The notes under the pieces were generated by a model. It saw only the letters and a program-made list of their open reading frames with translations, was not told where the DNA came from and did not search any database. Below are positions 1-10,300 of a stretch of DNA of 64,000 bases, piece by piece (position 1 is the stretch's first letter; each line of letters opens with the position of its first letter). Made by a program: the position numbers and the translations under genes. Origin of the DNA: Closterium sp. Naga37s-1 (Eukaryota; Streptophyta; Zygnematophyceae; Desmidiales; Closteriaceae). The stretch spans positions 692,001 to 756,000 of the forward strand of contig CANJKZ010000063.1 of the NCBI GenBank assembly GCA_947471745.1. Direction: 5' to 3'.

Positions 1-3000
1 ACTGCCACCGTCATAGCAGCTAATCCTGCTCCAGCGCCCGCTCCTGGCGACAGCGCGATTGTCGCAGCTGCAGCAGACGCGTCGTTGGTTTCACCATTCT
101 CAATCCCGGCTCGCTCCAGCGGCGTTTTCTACTCACCAGCATCGCCACCCCAGCAAACCACCACGACCACCCACATCAGTGGAAGCACCGCCCACTTCGG
201 CGGTAGTACCACGCATTTCCGCTTCACTACTATCGCCCACTCTCGAAACCGAGCCCTATCCGCCCCCCACCTTGGCGATCTTGGTTCATCCTCGTTATTG
301 CTATTCCCGCGTTCGCCCAACGCAGCAGAATCGGCCCCTCTGTCGCACTCCACCCATCCGAATCTCTCCCCCACCAGCAGCCTCAGCACGACCAGCACCA
401 CACTCCCCGCCGTTCTTGGCGCAGCGCTAAGCCCGCCGCCATACCGTCAAGCCACTGCTGCTGTACTTCCCCTCGACCTTCCCCTCGACCTTCCCCGCGA
501 CCTTTCCCCAGATCTTACCCCTCCCCCTGGCCTTCCGCCTGACCTTCCCCCCGACCTTCCCAGTGTTGGCTCAGCGGGAAGACCCATTGCTGTCGGTGCG
601 TTGGTGGGAGAGGCAGAGGTAGGGCGGAGTGAGGCGGAAGAAAGGGAGGCGGAGTGGCGGCTGTGCGCAGAAGAGATGGCGCAGCTGAAAGCGCTGCTGC
701 TGGACGATGCCGACCGTGGCGACGGCGGCGGCTGTGCCGGAACGCAGAGCGCGCCACTGGGGCAGTGCGCCGAGCAGGCGGGGCTACCAGGGCAGCGCGC
801 GGAGCACGATGGTTCGCGGAGGGCCGTTTCGCGGAGCAACGGCGACCCGCCCGCGCCCCACCCGGCTGAAATGTTCTTAGCAGCCGCCGCTACTAGTCAG
901 GGAAACCCCCACCAGAGATTTGCGGTGCAAGCTAACCCACAGCAGCAGCAGCAGCAGCAACGACAAGGGCGGTCACAGCAGAACGACATTTACCGCCAGT
1001 ACCTGCTGGCTGAACTTCGGAAAGCGCGCGCGTCCATGCTTTCTCGTGGCGCCACCGCTTCTCTGGGACTCCCAGAGCACGCGCCCTCACCCGGTGATCA
1101 AACGGCCAACAAACGCCCCGGGAACGCGGTCCTTGAAAAAGCGATGGTTCTTGAGGCACCGTCAAAAGAAGTCGTGACCTCACCCGGTGGTCGAACGGTC
1201 AACAATCGGCCTAGGGCAGCGGTGGTCCCTGGAAAGGCCAAGGCTGCGACTGCGGGGGACGTCGCGTGCCTGGGCGTGGGGGTTGGAGGTGGGGGCGGGC
1301 GGAGCGCGATGGTCCAGTCCGCAATGGTCCAGTCTGCGATGCTGACGCCCCTGGGGATCGTTACACTCTCACCGCAAGCACGCGCCAACTCCGGTGCATG
1401 TTTTCCCGGATCTCCTTTCGGGAACGCTGGAGTGAGGAAAGAGAAGGAGGGGGAGAAAGAAGCAACGGGAGCTGTGAGGGAAGCAACGGAAGCGGCGCGG
1501 GAAGCCGACGAGCAGGAGCTGCGTGAGATATGCAGTTTGCTGTTCTCCGCGGGAGCACGGGAAGCGGATGGCTTCTTACAGGGTGCGCTGGATGGGGCTG
1601 GTGGGAAGGGCGTGGTTGGCGGAAGCTCTGGTTGGGAAGCTTCAGGGTCGCAATTACTAGGTAGCACCTCACTCCCGCAGCAGCAGGGAACATTGCAGCA
1701 TAAACTACCGCATCGCACTATACCGCAGCAAGCAACACCGCACCACGCGGCAGCAACGCACGCAACACCGCGCCACGCAGCAGTACCGCGCGCAACACCA
1801 CACCATGCAGCAGTACCGCACGCAACACCGCACCATGCAGCAGTACCGCACGCAACACCGCACCACACAGCAGTACAGCACGCAACACGGCACCACGCAG
1901 CAGTACCGCGCGCAACACCGCAGCACACACTGATCCACGACCAAGTCCCGTTGATGGTCACCGAGCAGGAGACGATGCCATTGCAGGGCGTGCTAGCGGC
2001 AGCGGCATTTCAAGCGGCAGCTGTGGAGCCGTTTCAAGAGTCGACGCTGACTCGACAGGAGATGATGCTATTACAAGACGTGCTGGCATCACCCTTCGCC
2101 ACGCGGCCGTCGGCGTCCAGCGCGGAGTTCCCACGGGGAACATTCGAGCAGCCCCAGCGTCGCGCGCCCAAGTCCGAAGCGCAGCGCAGCAGCGGCATGG
2201 CAGGGGAGCGAGATTTGTCGAGGAGAAACACGCGGGGTGCGGAGCAAGGCGCTGTCCATCACACCGTCAAGCAGCTTCGAGCCGTGGTGGCTGGATCGTC
2301 GTCGTCTCCGTCGGACGACGGTCTCACATCAGCAGCAGAAACCGCGGGAGAAGCAGCCGCAGCTGCCGCAGCAACAGGCGCTCAGCTCTTTTTCAACCAA
2401 TCTAGAAGCAGCACCACAGGCGGCGGTGCTGGTTGTGGTACTAGAGCCACGTGTCCTCGCACCACTGCTGTTGGCGCGAGCGGTCCTACTGTGACCGCCG
2501 TTGGTGTTTCTAGTGTCGGTGCTGCTTGTATCGGTGCGAGTGGGGACAATACGGCTGCGCTACTTCCTTCAATGAGGACTGCGGAGGACAAGTCACTATT
2601 AGTGCCCACCACGGTCGACCGCTCAAGTGTCGAATCCAGCCGAGTGTCAGTATCCGTGCCCGCAAAAGCCTTTACGCTAGAGGATCAGCAATACCACCAC
2701 CCTGAATCGTCACACGGCTTTGGCGGGAAACGAGTAATTAATGACGCAGGTGCCTGGACGCTTTGGGATGGGAATCAGCCAGTTTGGAACGCTGGAGATT
2801 TGGATTCAGTACGCATCGACGGCTTTCCAGGATTCTCTCCCCAGCCGGTCACGCCGCCGCCGTGGGATGGACTGCGCTGTCTGGTGTGCGGTTCGGAGCT
2901 TAGCAAGGATAACACGACGGCAGCGAGGGTGTTACCCAACTACGTGGGGCCTGAGGGACTAGGACGGACGCTCAAATTGCGAGTCCACGGGTGTAATGAC

Positions 3001-3531
3001 TGCCTTGGACTGCTCATTCCATCGTACATTCGGAGCTTGGAGAGGGAAACGGCTCGGGAGTCTGTTGCTGGTGGTTCGCGAAGGGTCCAAGGGAGTGGAA
3101 GTGAAACGGGAGGAGATGCGAATGATGCAGACGCTCCTGTCGGAGAATTGCGAGAGGACCTGCACATGAAGAATGTTGGAGCTGGAGTGGAGGAGCCTCT
3201 GCAAGAGCAGGAAGCAGAGACAGAACGAAACAGAAGCAAGTCGCATGAGAAGGATGTGCAGAAAAGAGGGGACGTGGAGGCTTTGCGAATGGAAATTGGA
3301 AACAAGGGTCACATTGCGCCTCGACGTGCCGATTCGCTCTCTGCGAAATGCGACGTGCATGGGACTTGGAAAGTCCCCAGGCTTAGCGAGGAGAAATGCG
3401 AAAACACTCACGTGAATTCGTCGTCCTCGCCTGCTTCTGGATTTCGTCGTTCGCGAGTTTCGCCTGATTTTGTGAGCTTGCAGGACGCAGAGGAGGTTAC
3501 TCAGTCTGAATTGAAACGAAAGCGCACATAG
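1..3531 (+). CDS. Unrecognised large low-complexity protein with two CxxC pairs, 3' part
   Basis: The reading frame is open from the first base to a TAG at 3529-3531, so the gene or exon begins left of the window; at least 1176 residues are visible. Most of it is Ala/Pro/Ser/Gly-rich and probably disordered. It includes a Gln run near 940-960 and a His/Ala/Pro decapeptide repeat encoded at about 1731-1932. The only compact-looking part is at about 2840-3040: WDGLRCLVCGSEL, then about 30 residues on, HGCNDCLGLLIP. The two CxxC pairs could bind one zinc ion. The tail (3050-3531) is charged and ends in a basic KRKR stretch. I do not recognise the family and infer no function beyond possible zinc binding. 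The frame is long and uninterrupted and codon use is GC-rich, so it is probably a real gene. Confidence 0.6.
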   Translation, partial: TATVIAANPAPAPAPGDSAIVAAAADASLVSPFSIPARSSGVFYSPASPPQQTTTTTHISGSTAHFGGSTTHFRFTTIAHSRNRALSAPHLGDLGSSSLLLFPRSPNAAESAPLSHSTHPNLSPTSSLSTTSTTLPAVLGAALSPPPYRQATAAVLPLDLPLDLPRDLSPDLTPPPGLPPDLPPDLPSVGSAGRPIAVGALVGEAEVGRSEAEEREAEWRLCAEEMAQLKALLLDDADRGDGGGCAGTQSAPLGQCAEQAGLPGQRAEHDGSRRAVSRSNGDPPAPHPAEMFLAAAATSQGNPHQRFAVQANPQQQQQQQRQGRSQQNDIYRQYLLAELRKARASMLSRGATASLGLPEHAPSPGDQTANKRPGNAVLEKAMVLEAPSKEVVTSPGGRTVNNRPRAAVVPGKAKAATAGDVACLGVGVGGGGGRSAMVQSAMVQSAMLTPLGIVTLSPQARANSGACFPGSPFGNAGVRKEKEGEKEATGAVREATEAAREADEQELREICSLLFSAGAREADGFLQGALDGAGGKGVVGGSSGWEASGSQLLGSTSLPQQQGTLQHKLPHRTIPQQATPHHAAATHATPRHAAVPRATPHHAAVPHATPHHAAVPHATPHHTAVQHATRHHAAVPRATPQHTLIHDQVPLMVTEQETMPLQGVLAAAAFQAAAVEPFQESTLTRQEMMLLQDVLASPFATRPSASSAEFPRGTFEQPQRRAPKSEAQRSSGMAGERDLSRRNTRGAEQGAVHHTVKQLRAVVAGSSSSPSDDGLTSAAETAGEAAAAAAATGAQLFFNQSRSSTTGGGAGCGTRATCPRTTAVGASGPTVTAVGVSSVGAACIGASGDNTAALLPSMRTAEDKSLLVPTTVDRSSVESSRVSVSVPAKAFTLEDQQYHHPESSHGFGGKRVINDAGAWTLWDGNQPVWNAGDLDSVRIDGFPGFSPQPVTPPPWDGLRCLVCGSELSKDNTTAARVLPNYVGPEGLGRTLKLRVHGCNDCLGLLIPSYIRSLERETARESVAGGSRRVQGSGSETGGDANDADAPVGELREDLHMKNVGAGVEEPLQEQEAETERNRSKSHEKDVQKRGDVEALRMEIGNKGHIAPRRADSLSAKCDVHGTWKVPRLSEEKCENTHVNSSSSPASGFRRSRVSPDFVSLQDAEEVTQSELKRKRT
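1731..1932 (+). repeat. In-frame 30-bp tandem repeat (His/Ala/Pro decapeptide)
   Basis: About six imperfect copies of a 30-bp unit, typified by gcagtaccgcacgcaacacc followed by gcaccatgca. It encodes a decapeptide like AVPHATPHHA. Length is a multiple of three, so copy-number change would keep the frame. Confidence 0.85.
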
Positions 3532-4038
3532 AGAGACCACCAGCCTTGACGACCGGGTAACGATGCCCTTTGTAAATGGTAACAGCCGTGTCTATATTTG
3601 AAATTTTGAATGTGTGCAGTTGATTGTGGCGATGTTGAGCACTGTTACATCGAGTTTCGATTCTGCCGAAGTTGCGCATTGCTGTACATGAGTTTCATGG
3701 CCCTGACAAACTGACAACAGAGCCACTTCCATCCAGATCACCTGCTGGTCCCTCCCCAACCAATTTCTGCTGGACAAAACGGTTGAATACGATGCTGTGT
3801 ACTCACAGCGGTCATCGACATCACCGTCTCCAACCGCTACGAACCTCTTTGAGTTATGATACCTCAACCGTGCACCTCCCCTCCCCACTCCACAAAGCCA
3901 CAATCACTAACGAGTTTTATGAGGCTGCTTCTCCAAGCTAGGGTTTCTAAGCTTCTCAGATTGGCTTGTGGTTTACGCTTCACTGCCTACTCGCTTGGTC
4001 GGTTTTATCTCTCTATCTAGCCTGCGATCTAATCATCC
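3532..4038. other. Intergenic: 3' end of first gene and promoter/5' UTR of SR gene
   Basis: No convincing ORF. It must hold the 3' UTR of the upstream gene and the promoter and leader of the SR gene. No clear TATA box or AATAAA was found. Confidence 0.5.
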
Positions 4039-6655
4039 ATGTCGCGACCATACAGTCCGGACCGCGGTTACAGCCCGGAGCCTCGTCGAGGCCCCGGCGG
4101 GCGCGGTCCCCCGGCTGACAGAGGCAGGAGCCGCAGCCCCCCGCCTTATAGGCGTGGACCTCCACCACGGAAGGAGCGTGTTAGTCTCCTGGTTAGGAAC
4201 ATTCCGAGGGATACCAGGTGAATATCTAATCTTCAATGGTGCATGTCTACATATTTTTCTCCTTAGAGCGTGGGATGAGCGATAGCGTTCAGTAAAATCG
4301 GATTCCTTTTTTTGAAGCGTTAACGTTTGTGGGTTCTATGTTTCAGGCCAGAGGATTTGCGGGTTCCTTTTGAGCGATACGGCCAGATCAAGGATGTCTA
4401 CCTACCAAAGGACTATCACACAGGGTATGTTGGTAACTCCGTAACCCTTAACGGCTGTGTCCACTTGCGGATTTTTGTACTAGTTATTTGTTTGCGTGAA
4501 GTGAACCACCTGAGAAAGCTTATGCTGCTTGCCTCGCTGTTCACACTTCAGCCTTTGCGGGTTCTTGGGAATTACGGCAGGGAAGGGAAGAGGCAATTTT
4601 TAATTTGGTCAAGCTTTCAAGTCTCTGAAGTTTCGAGGCTGGAAAGACGAGCTTGAAGCGAAGTGAAGCCAAGCCAAGCGAAGTTACGGAGTTGCCAGAA
4701 ATCTTGCTGATTTGACGAGGGATTTGACGAGAAACCTAGAAGGGCAATTGAAGCAACGAGAGGCTTGCACAACAGACGTGACTTGAAGGGCACACGCTAT
4801 GAAGTGCGATCTGTTCAGCTCATGGCGGTTCATGGCGGTTCCAGCTTGACACAAGGACGTCAATCGCAGGTTGCATGTCACGGTCTGACATGGCAGGTCG
4901 GTCATCGTCGTGTCATGTTGACCGTCGTATTTCTCATTTCCTTTTTTATCCTATATTTCCCGCAGCCTGCTCCCTCTCACTCTCCCTCATTATTCTTTCG
5001 ATCCGTCTTCGTTTCCCCCCAGTTTCTCGATTGTACCATGTCATGTGCTGGTTTGCTTTAGCAATAGACTTTGATTGAAATCGTCATATCATACAGGCGC
5101 TGACATTGTTCCGCTTGCCTTATCCCCTTGCTTTCCTGGCTGTCGCAGAGAACCACGTGGATTCGGATTTGTGCAGGTAGTTTTTCTTTACCACCCTTTG
5201 TTTTCTCCTCAAATTACGAACATGTCTTAGTTAGTTTTTATATATTGATTCTGAACGGGCTCCAATGTTGTTACTGTTTTTGGTGGTGGTGGTGGTGTTG
5301 TGATTTCGCAACATGGTTACCAGTTCGTGAACATGGCGGATGCGGAGGACGCGCAGTACGAGCTGGATCGGACCAACTTCAACGGCAGGGAGATCACGGT
5401 TGTCTTCGCGGAGGAGAATCGCAAGAAGCCTGACGAGATGAGCACCAGGGAGCGATACAGGTCAGTCTGCCATGAGAATTTGTCGATGTTTTGATCAGGT
5501 TCATATAAGTTTCGCAAATGTGCACGAGTTTTGCTACGAAATCAAGTATTTGATTATTGTAACATAAGCCATACTATTTACCTAATTCTGTTCTCTTCAT
5601 TTGTGCGTGCGTGCTTGCGGATGCGTGTGTGTGCTTGCGTGTATGTTCGTGTGTGGTTTCCTTTATAGTTCAAGGGACCGTCCATCTTTCGGGAGGCGCC
5701 GAGGCCATTGTGAGTATGGAGTGACAGGCCTGTATTGAATTTTTTGCGCACGCTCTGCATTATAATTGCAATGGATCGGTTTTCTTGCTGCTTCTTTTTG
5801 TTAGATCAACTTGAAGCTCTCAATGTCTGTCATCCCCCCCACTCCCCCACCTCCCTCTCCCATCTCCATCACCCTTTACCTCTTCCGCTGTTTTCTCTCC
5901 TCCTCCGTCGTTGCACCCATTTTCACCATCAGTTGCATATCTCTCCCTTTCTTTGTTCGCCTCACCCCTTCCATGCCTGACCCCTTCCGTGCCTGACCAT
6001 TTCCATGCCTGACCCTTTCCATGCCTGACCCTTTCCGTGCCTGATCCTTTCCATGCCTGACCCTTTCCGTGCCTTACCCTTTCGGAGCCTGACCCTCTCC
6101 TTCCTTTCCGCCCTTCGCATCTCTTCCCACCCCATCAGCACGATCACGCTCGCGCTCCCCTCCAGGCCGACGATCCTTCTCGCCTCCTCCCCGCCGCCGC
6201 TCTCGCTCCCCTCCCCCCCGACGCAGCGGCCCTCCGCGCAGGTAGGTTTGGCCACTCGTATGAACCATTCTTTGCAACCGTTTGCTGACAAATCCTCCAC
6301 TGCAACCATCCTTGTATTGTTCATTATCCTCGCTTCGGTCCTGTCCTCCTTGAATGCTGGGTTAATGCAGGGTTATTTCAGGTCACATTCCGTAGTGCGC
6401 CCTGCTGCTCGTTCGCCTTCCTCTCGTTCACCCACATTTTCCTCTCTCTCCCTCACTCCCCCCCTCCCTCCCTCCCTCCATCCCTCCCTCCCTCCCTCCC
6501 ACCCACCCCCCTCCACTGCCAGGTCGCCCAGCTATTCCAATGAAGATCGGGATCGCAGCTACAGCCGCTCGCCCTCACCCCGTGGCCGTGGCCGTGGTCG
6601 CTCCCCTCCGCCGCCTCGCAATGGCAGTGCCGGGGCTCCTAGGCAGGTGGTTTGA
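4039..6655 (+). CDS. SR splicing factor, SC35/SCL30-33 type (RRM + RS domain)
   Basis: Nuclear pre-mRNA splicing factor: the RRM binds exonic RNA and the RS tail recruits spliceosome parts. Exons: 4039-4217, 4347-4424, 5149-5176, 5324-5460, 5669-5709, 6139-6241 and about 6535-6655; phases agree throughout. The N-terminus is short and Arg/Pro/Gly-rich, as in plant SCL proteins. RNP2 is LLVRNI in exon 1; the RNP1 motif RGFGFVQF spans exons 3 and 4. The RRM ends in GREITVVFAEENRKKP, a hallmark of this family. The RS domain is coded mainly by exon 6 (SRSRSRSPPGRR) and exon 7 (SYSRSPSPRGRGRGRS). The start ATG gives MSRPYSPDRG and has no competing upstream in-frame start. The last exon is less certain: it may stop at TGA 6653-6655, or its end may be alternatively spliced to a Gly-rich exon near 7010-7072. 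Confidence 0.9.
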
Positions 6656-7072
6656 GACTATCCCAACCCCCCTCTCCCTTGAGTTTCGAGGTTCCACAAA
6701 GTTCTGGTGTTCCGCCTAGGCAGGTGGTTAGAGGTTATCCTAACACCCCCCTCCCTCTGACAACTGCTGGCTCACAGTGCTGGTGCTTACTCCACATGTG
6801 TGTTCATGTGCCCTCCACATAAATGCCAGTGTGCTCTCCACATGTGCTGTTACCCTTTTCCACATGCTGGGGTCGTACGGTAATGTTGGGATGTCTCTTC
6901 CTGTAACAGCCTTGGGGAATCGTGGTAGACATTCTAGTTTTGTCGCTGCTGATTTGTATTTCTTTCTTGCTCCCGTTTTATTTTTATTCTTGAACTTTCT
7001 CCTTCACAGGGGTCGGAGTGGTAGTGCGGGTGGAGGTGCAGCAGGTGGTGACGGTGGGCCTAGCAGGCCTTA
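6636..7072 (+). other. Possible alternative terminal exon of SR gene
   Basis: The segment cctaggcaggtggtt around the SR stop (about 6636-6650) recurs at about 6713-6727. A pyrimidine-rich tract and acceptor follow near 7000-7010, leading to an open Gly/Ser-rich stretch (GRSGSAGGGAAGGDGG) that ends in TAA at 7070-7072. Its phase does not join the obvious donor after AGGCAG, so a different donor in the Arg/Gly repeat would be needed. SR genes commonly regulate themselves through alternative 3' ends; its use here is inference. Confidence 0.35.
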
Positions 7073-7121
7073 AAGCTGGAGAAATGTGAGTGGCACTGAT
7101 TGCTGGCTCAAGTGGCACTAT

Positions 7122-7127
7122 AATAAA
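7122..7127 (+). terminator. Candidate poly(A) signal, SR gene
   Basis: AATAAA lies 50 bp after the distal SR stop codon. Confidence 0.5.
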
Positions 7128-7186
7128 ATTTTAAGTGGATAAGATTTGATATTACTGAATAGTTCTGGCTTGCATGATCCTTTTTT

Positions 7187-7192
7187 TTATTT
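7187..7192 (-). terminator. Candidate poly(A) signal, RNFT-like gene
   Basis: TTTATT on the plus strand gives AATAAA on the minus strand, 110 bp past the RNFT-like stop. The two convergent genes would have 3' ends only about 60 bp apart. Confidence 0.45.
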
Positions 7193-7301
7193 TCCCTGTT
7201 TGGTTGTCTGACATGATTACTAGACATATGTGCTGATACATAGCAGGATGATTGTGCTGCAAAGAATCAACAACTGTACCTACTGCTATGAAGGTGGCAT
7301 T

Positions 7302-10300
7302 TCAAAACAATTGTACTAGCAGGCTTGTGTTGGCATCACTGAATGAGCGAAGCCCTGCTGGTTTGACCACCATGCGGCACAGAGGGCAGGTGCACTCCCT
7401 TTCAAACCTGCCACGGATGGTTATGGAAATTGCAAGTTACGAAGCATTGTAACAACAGTCGTGGAAACTGGTGAAACGGAATGAGGTTCACAGCACGGTT
7501 AAAGTCGCCACGAATGCGATCAATGATACGGGTACAACTGCTGCTTCCATTTGATTATTACTAGGTAACCAGTCAATCATAACTTACCATTCAGAGACGC
7601 ATTCGTCGCAGAACACGTGGCGGCATCGCAGCGTGACAGGCCCTGTCATGTGCTCCTGGCATATGGCACACATGCTGCCGGCTGCTGCCACCTGGTGGGG
7701 CAAAAAGGAGGAGAGAGAAGGGGGTGCGAGGACGCAAATATTCGAGTATGAACGCTGATCAGCTCACGATCAGCATGAATTGGAAGAGAGAGCAGGAGAG
7801 GGGGGTGTGAAAGGAGGTTGTGAAACGTGTGGCTCTGCTTGTTTGAGACAGCAGCCTGCAGTCAGAACCAGTCTTGCTTTGGCACTTCTCAATTTCCCAC
7901 GATTTCTCAAAAAAATGTTTCACAACCCCCTTACCGTCTCGGGAACAGTTTTCTCTGTTCACTCACCCGGAGCCGTATCATTCTGCTATCTCATCTGCCT
8001 GCAAGCAGAGTCCACATGGCCATTCCCCCCCTAGAATGGCCATGTCGACTCTGCTGTGACCATACACACCTAGTAGCCGTGGCCACGGTGCCATGCGGCT
8101 TTTGGAATCTTTCCCCTTCACTAGAAAGCATACCTCGTCAGGCGTGGCCTCGGTCCCATACTGCTCGCCCTTCCCAACCGCTTGGCGGACCGCGGACACA
8201 AAGAGAAGCACCTGGCGCACAAGGGAAGAAGGGTTGAATCAATATTTGAATTAACTCGAAAATCCTCCAGCTTGTAAATCCGTGGAGACAAAGAGCGGCA
8301 CCTGTCGCACAAGCGGAGAGAGTGAGGGACTTTCGAGGGACAGTCAGCAGAACGGCAACTATTGAGAAACTATTGAGAATGGTTTTAAGATAAACAAGGG
8401 GAGTGACCGTCCAGGACCTTCAACTACTGAGCAGCAGTTGACGAATTGTTGAGCATGGCTCAACGAGACACAAAAACAGGGAATAAGGGAGACTCAACAC
8501 AAAAACAGCAGTACCTGAGACGTCTCAAAACACAAAAACAGCAGTACACCAATGAGAAGAAGCCATAGAGAACGAGTGACATTTCTGAGGCGCCAGGCGA
8601 GGCGCTTAACAAATGATTGCGCACAAGTGACGTGACCATATCCTGCCAGGCGATATGAGCAGCATACCCTGTCGAGCGAGGTGGAGAGCTTGAATGCGAG
8701 GTAGAGCCCCGCAGTGAGGCAGGCGGTGAGGCGACCATACAACTAGTTGTCTACTTCTAAGGCGCCTAAGGAACGATGAGGAGAGCAGCATGCCATACCC
8801 TGTCGAGCGAGGTGGAGAGCTTGAATGCGAGGTAGAGCCCCGCAGTGAGGGAGGCGGTGAGGCGGCCATTCGCCTGATTGTCTACTTTTGAGGCGCCTAA
8901 GGAGAGGCCCTATCACTTGACGTGAAGAGCATTCCACACTGAGCAAGGCGCTGCGAGGGACACGGCGCAACGGCCATCGGCCTGGTAGTCTATTGTTTTA
9001 TGAGCCTAAAAAGAGGTGAGGTGAGAGGCATACCCTGTCGAGCGAGGTGGAGAGCTTGAATGCGAGGTAGAGCCCCGCAGTGAGGGAGGCAGTGAGGCGG
9101 CCGTATGCCTGGTCGTTGAGAAAGAACTGGAACCACACTGGTGCCGGCACACAGGCACGGTAGAGAAGCGATGTGTACTCCACTAGGGTTAGGACCTGGG
9201 CCTGGTGGGGAGGAATGGGAAGGAAAGAGGGGGTTACAACCACACAGCTGAGAACAGATTGGGAAGAAGTGGAATCACAGGGGTGCGGCTACAAAGGCGC
9301 GATAGAGGAAAGATGTGTACTCCACGAGGGTAAGGATCTGAGCATGGTGGGAGAGACGGAGATTGAGAGGTAGATTTACAAGAACTGATTGACAGCAAGT
9401 GGTAACCACACAGGTGTCGACACCACTGGTAGAGCATGGATGTGCAACAAGGGTTTGTGTTTACGGATGGTGGGAGAGGGAGAGGGAAGGGAAGGAGGGA
9501 GGGAGGGAGGGGAACACACAAGTGGAATGGCACAGACAAAAGCAGATTCGCACGGAACAGTGCCACACTGGCACTGGCACCCGCGGTGTGCAATGAACAA
9601 GGATGGTGCTGCATGGTGCTGCATGTGCCTTGCGTATCCCGTGCACGTTTGAAAAGCATAGCGTACCTGGTGGCGGTTGTGCAGCCCCTTGCTGCGGCGG
9701 TGAGCAACGAGGATGCCACACTTGACTGCCATGGCCATGAAGCGCACCAACACGTCTGATGGGCAGGGCAGGTGGAGGGCGAACAGGGGGGATGGGGGAG
9801 TGGGACAAACAACGAGGAGCAACGAGGATGCCACACTTGACTGCCATGGCCATGAAGCGCACCAACACGTCTGATGGGCAGGGCAGGTAGAGGGCGGGGG
9901 TGGGGGAGTGGGACAAACAGGAGAGAACATGTGGGGGAGCGAAGGGGTTGAGCGGACTTCACTGCCATGCCCATGACCCACACCAACACGTCTGATGGCC
10001 ACCAAATGATTGATCGAGGGGTGATCGACAGGTGGGGACACACGGTGGGGGGAAAGGAGGACGCACGGAGGAGGGAAGAGGATGATTTGCCTCAACAGGT
10101 GAGCTGACTTCCCTGCCATGGCCATCAACCGCACCAGCACGTCTGATGGCCAGGACAGGTGTTATTGGGGGTGGGAAAGAAGGCACGTGGGGAAGGGTGC
10201 AGGTGGGGAAGAACACGTGGGGGAGAGAAGGGGGTGAGTTGAATTCCCTGCCATCGCCATGAGAAGCACTAACACGTCTAACAACCACCATAGGATTCAC

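Noticed and set aside
8660..9475. Mutually exclusive alternative exons in RNFT
   Set aside because: Copies are halves, not whole exons: each lacks one splice site, so they cannot replace exon 5 as cassette exons.
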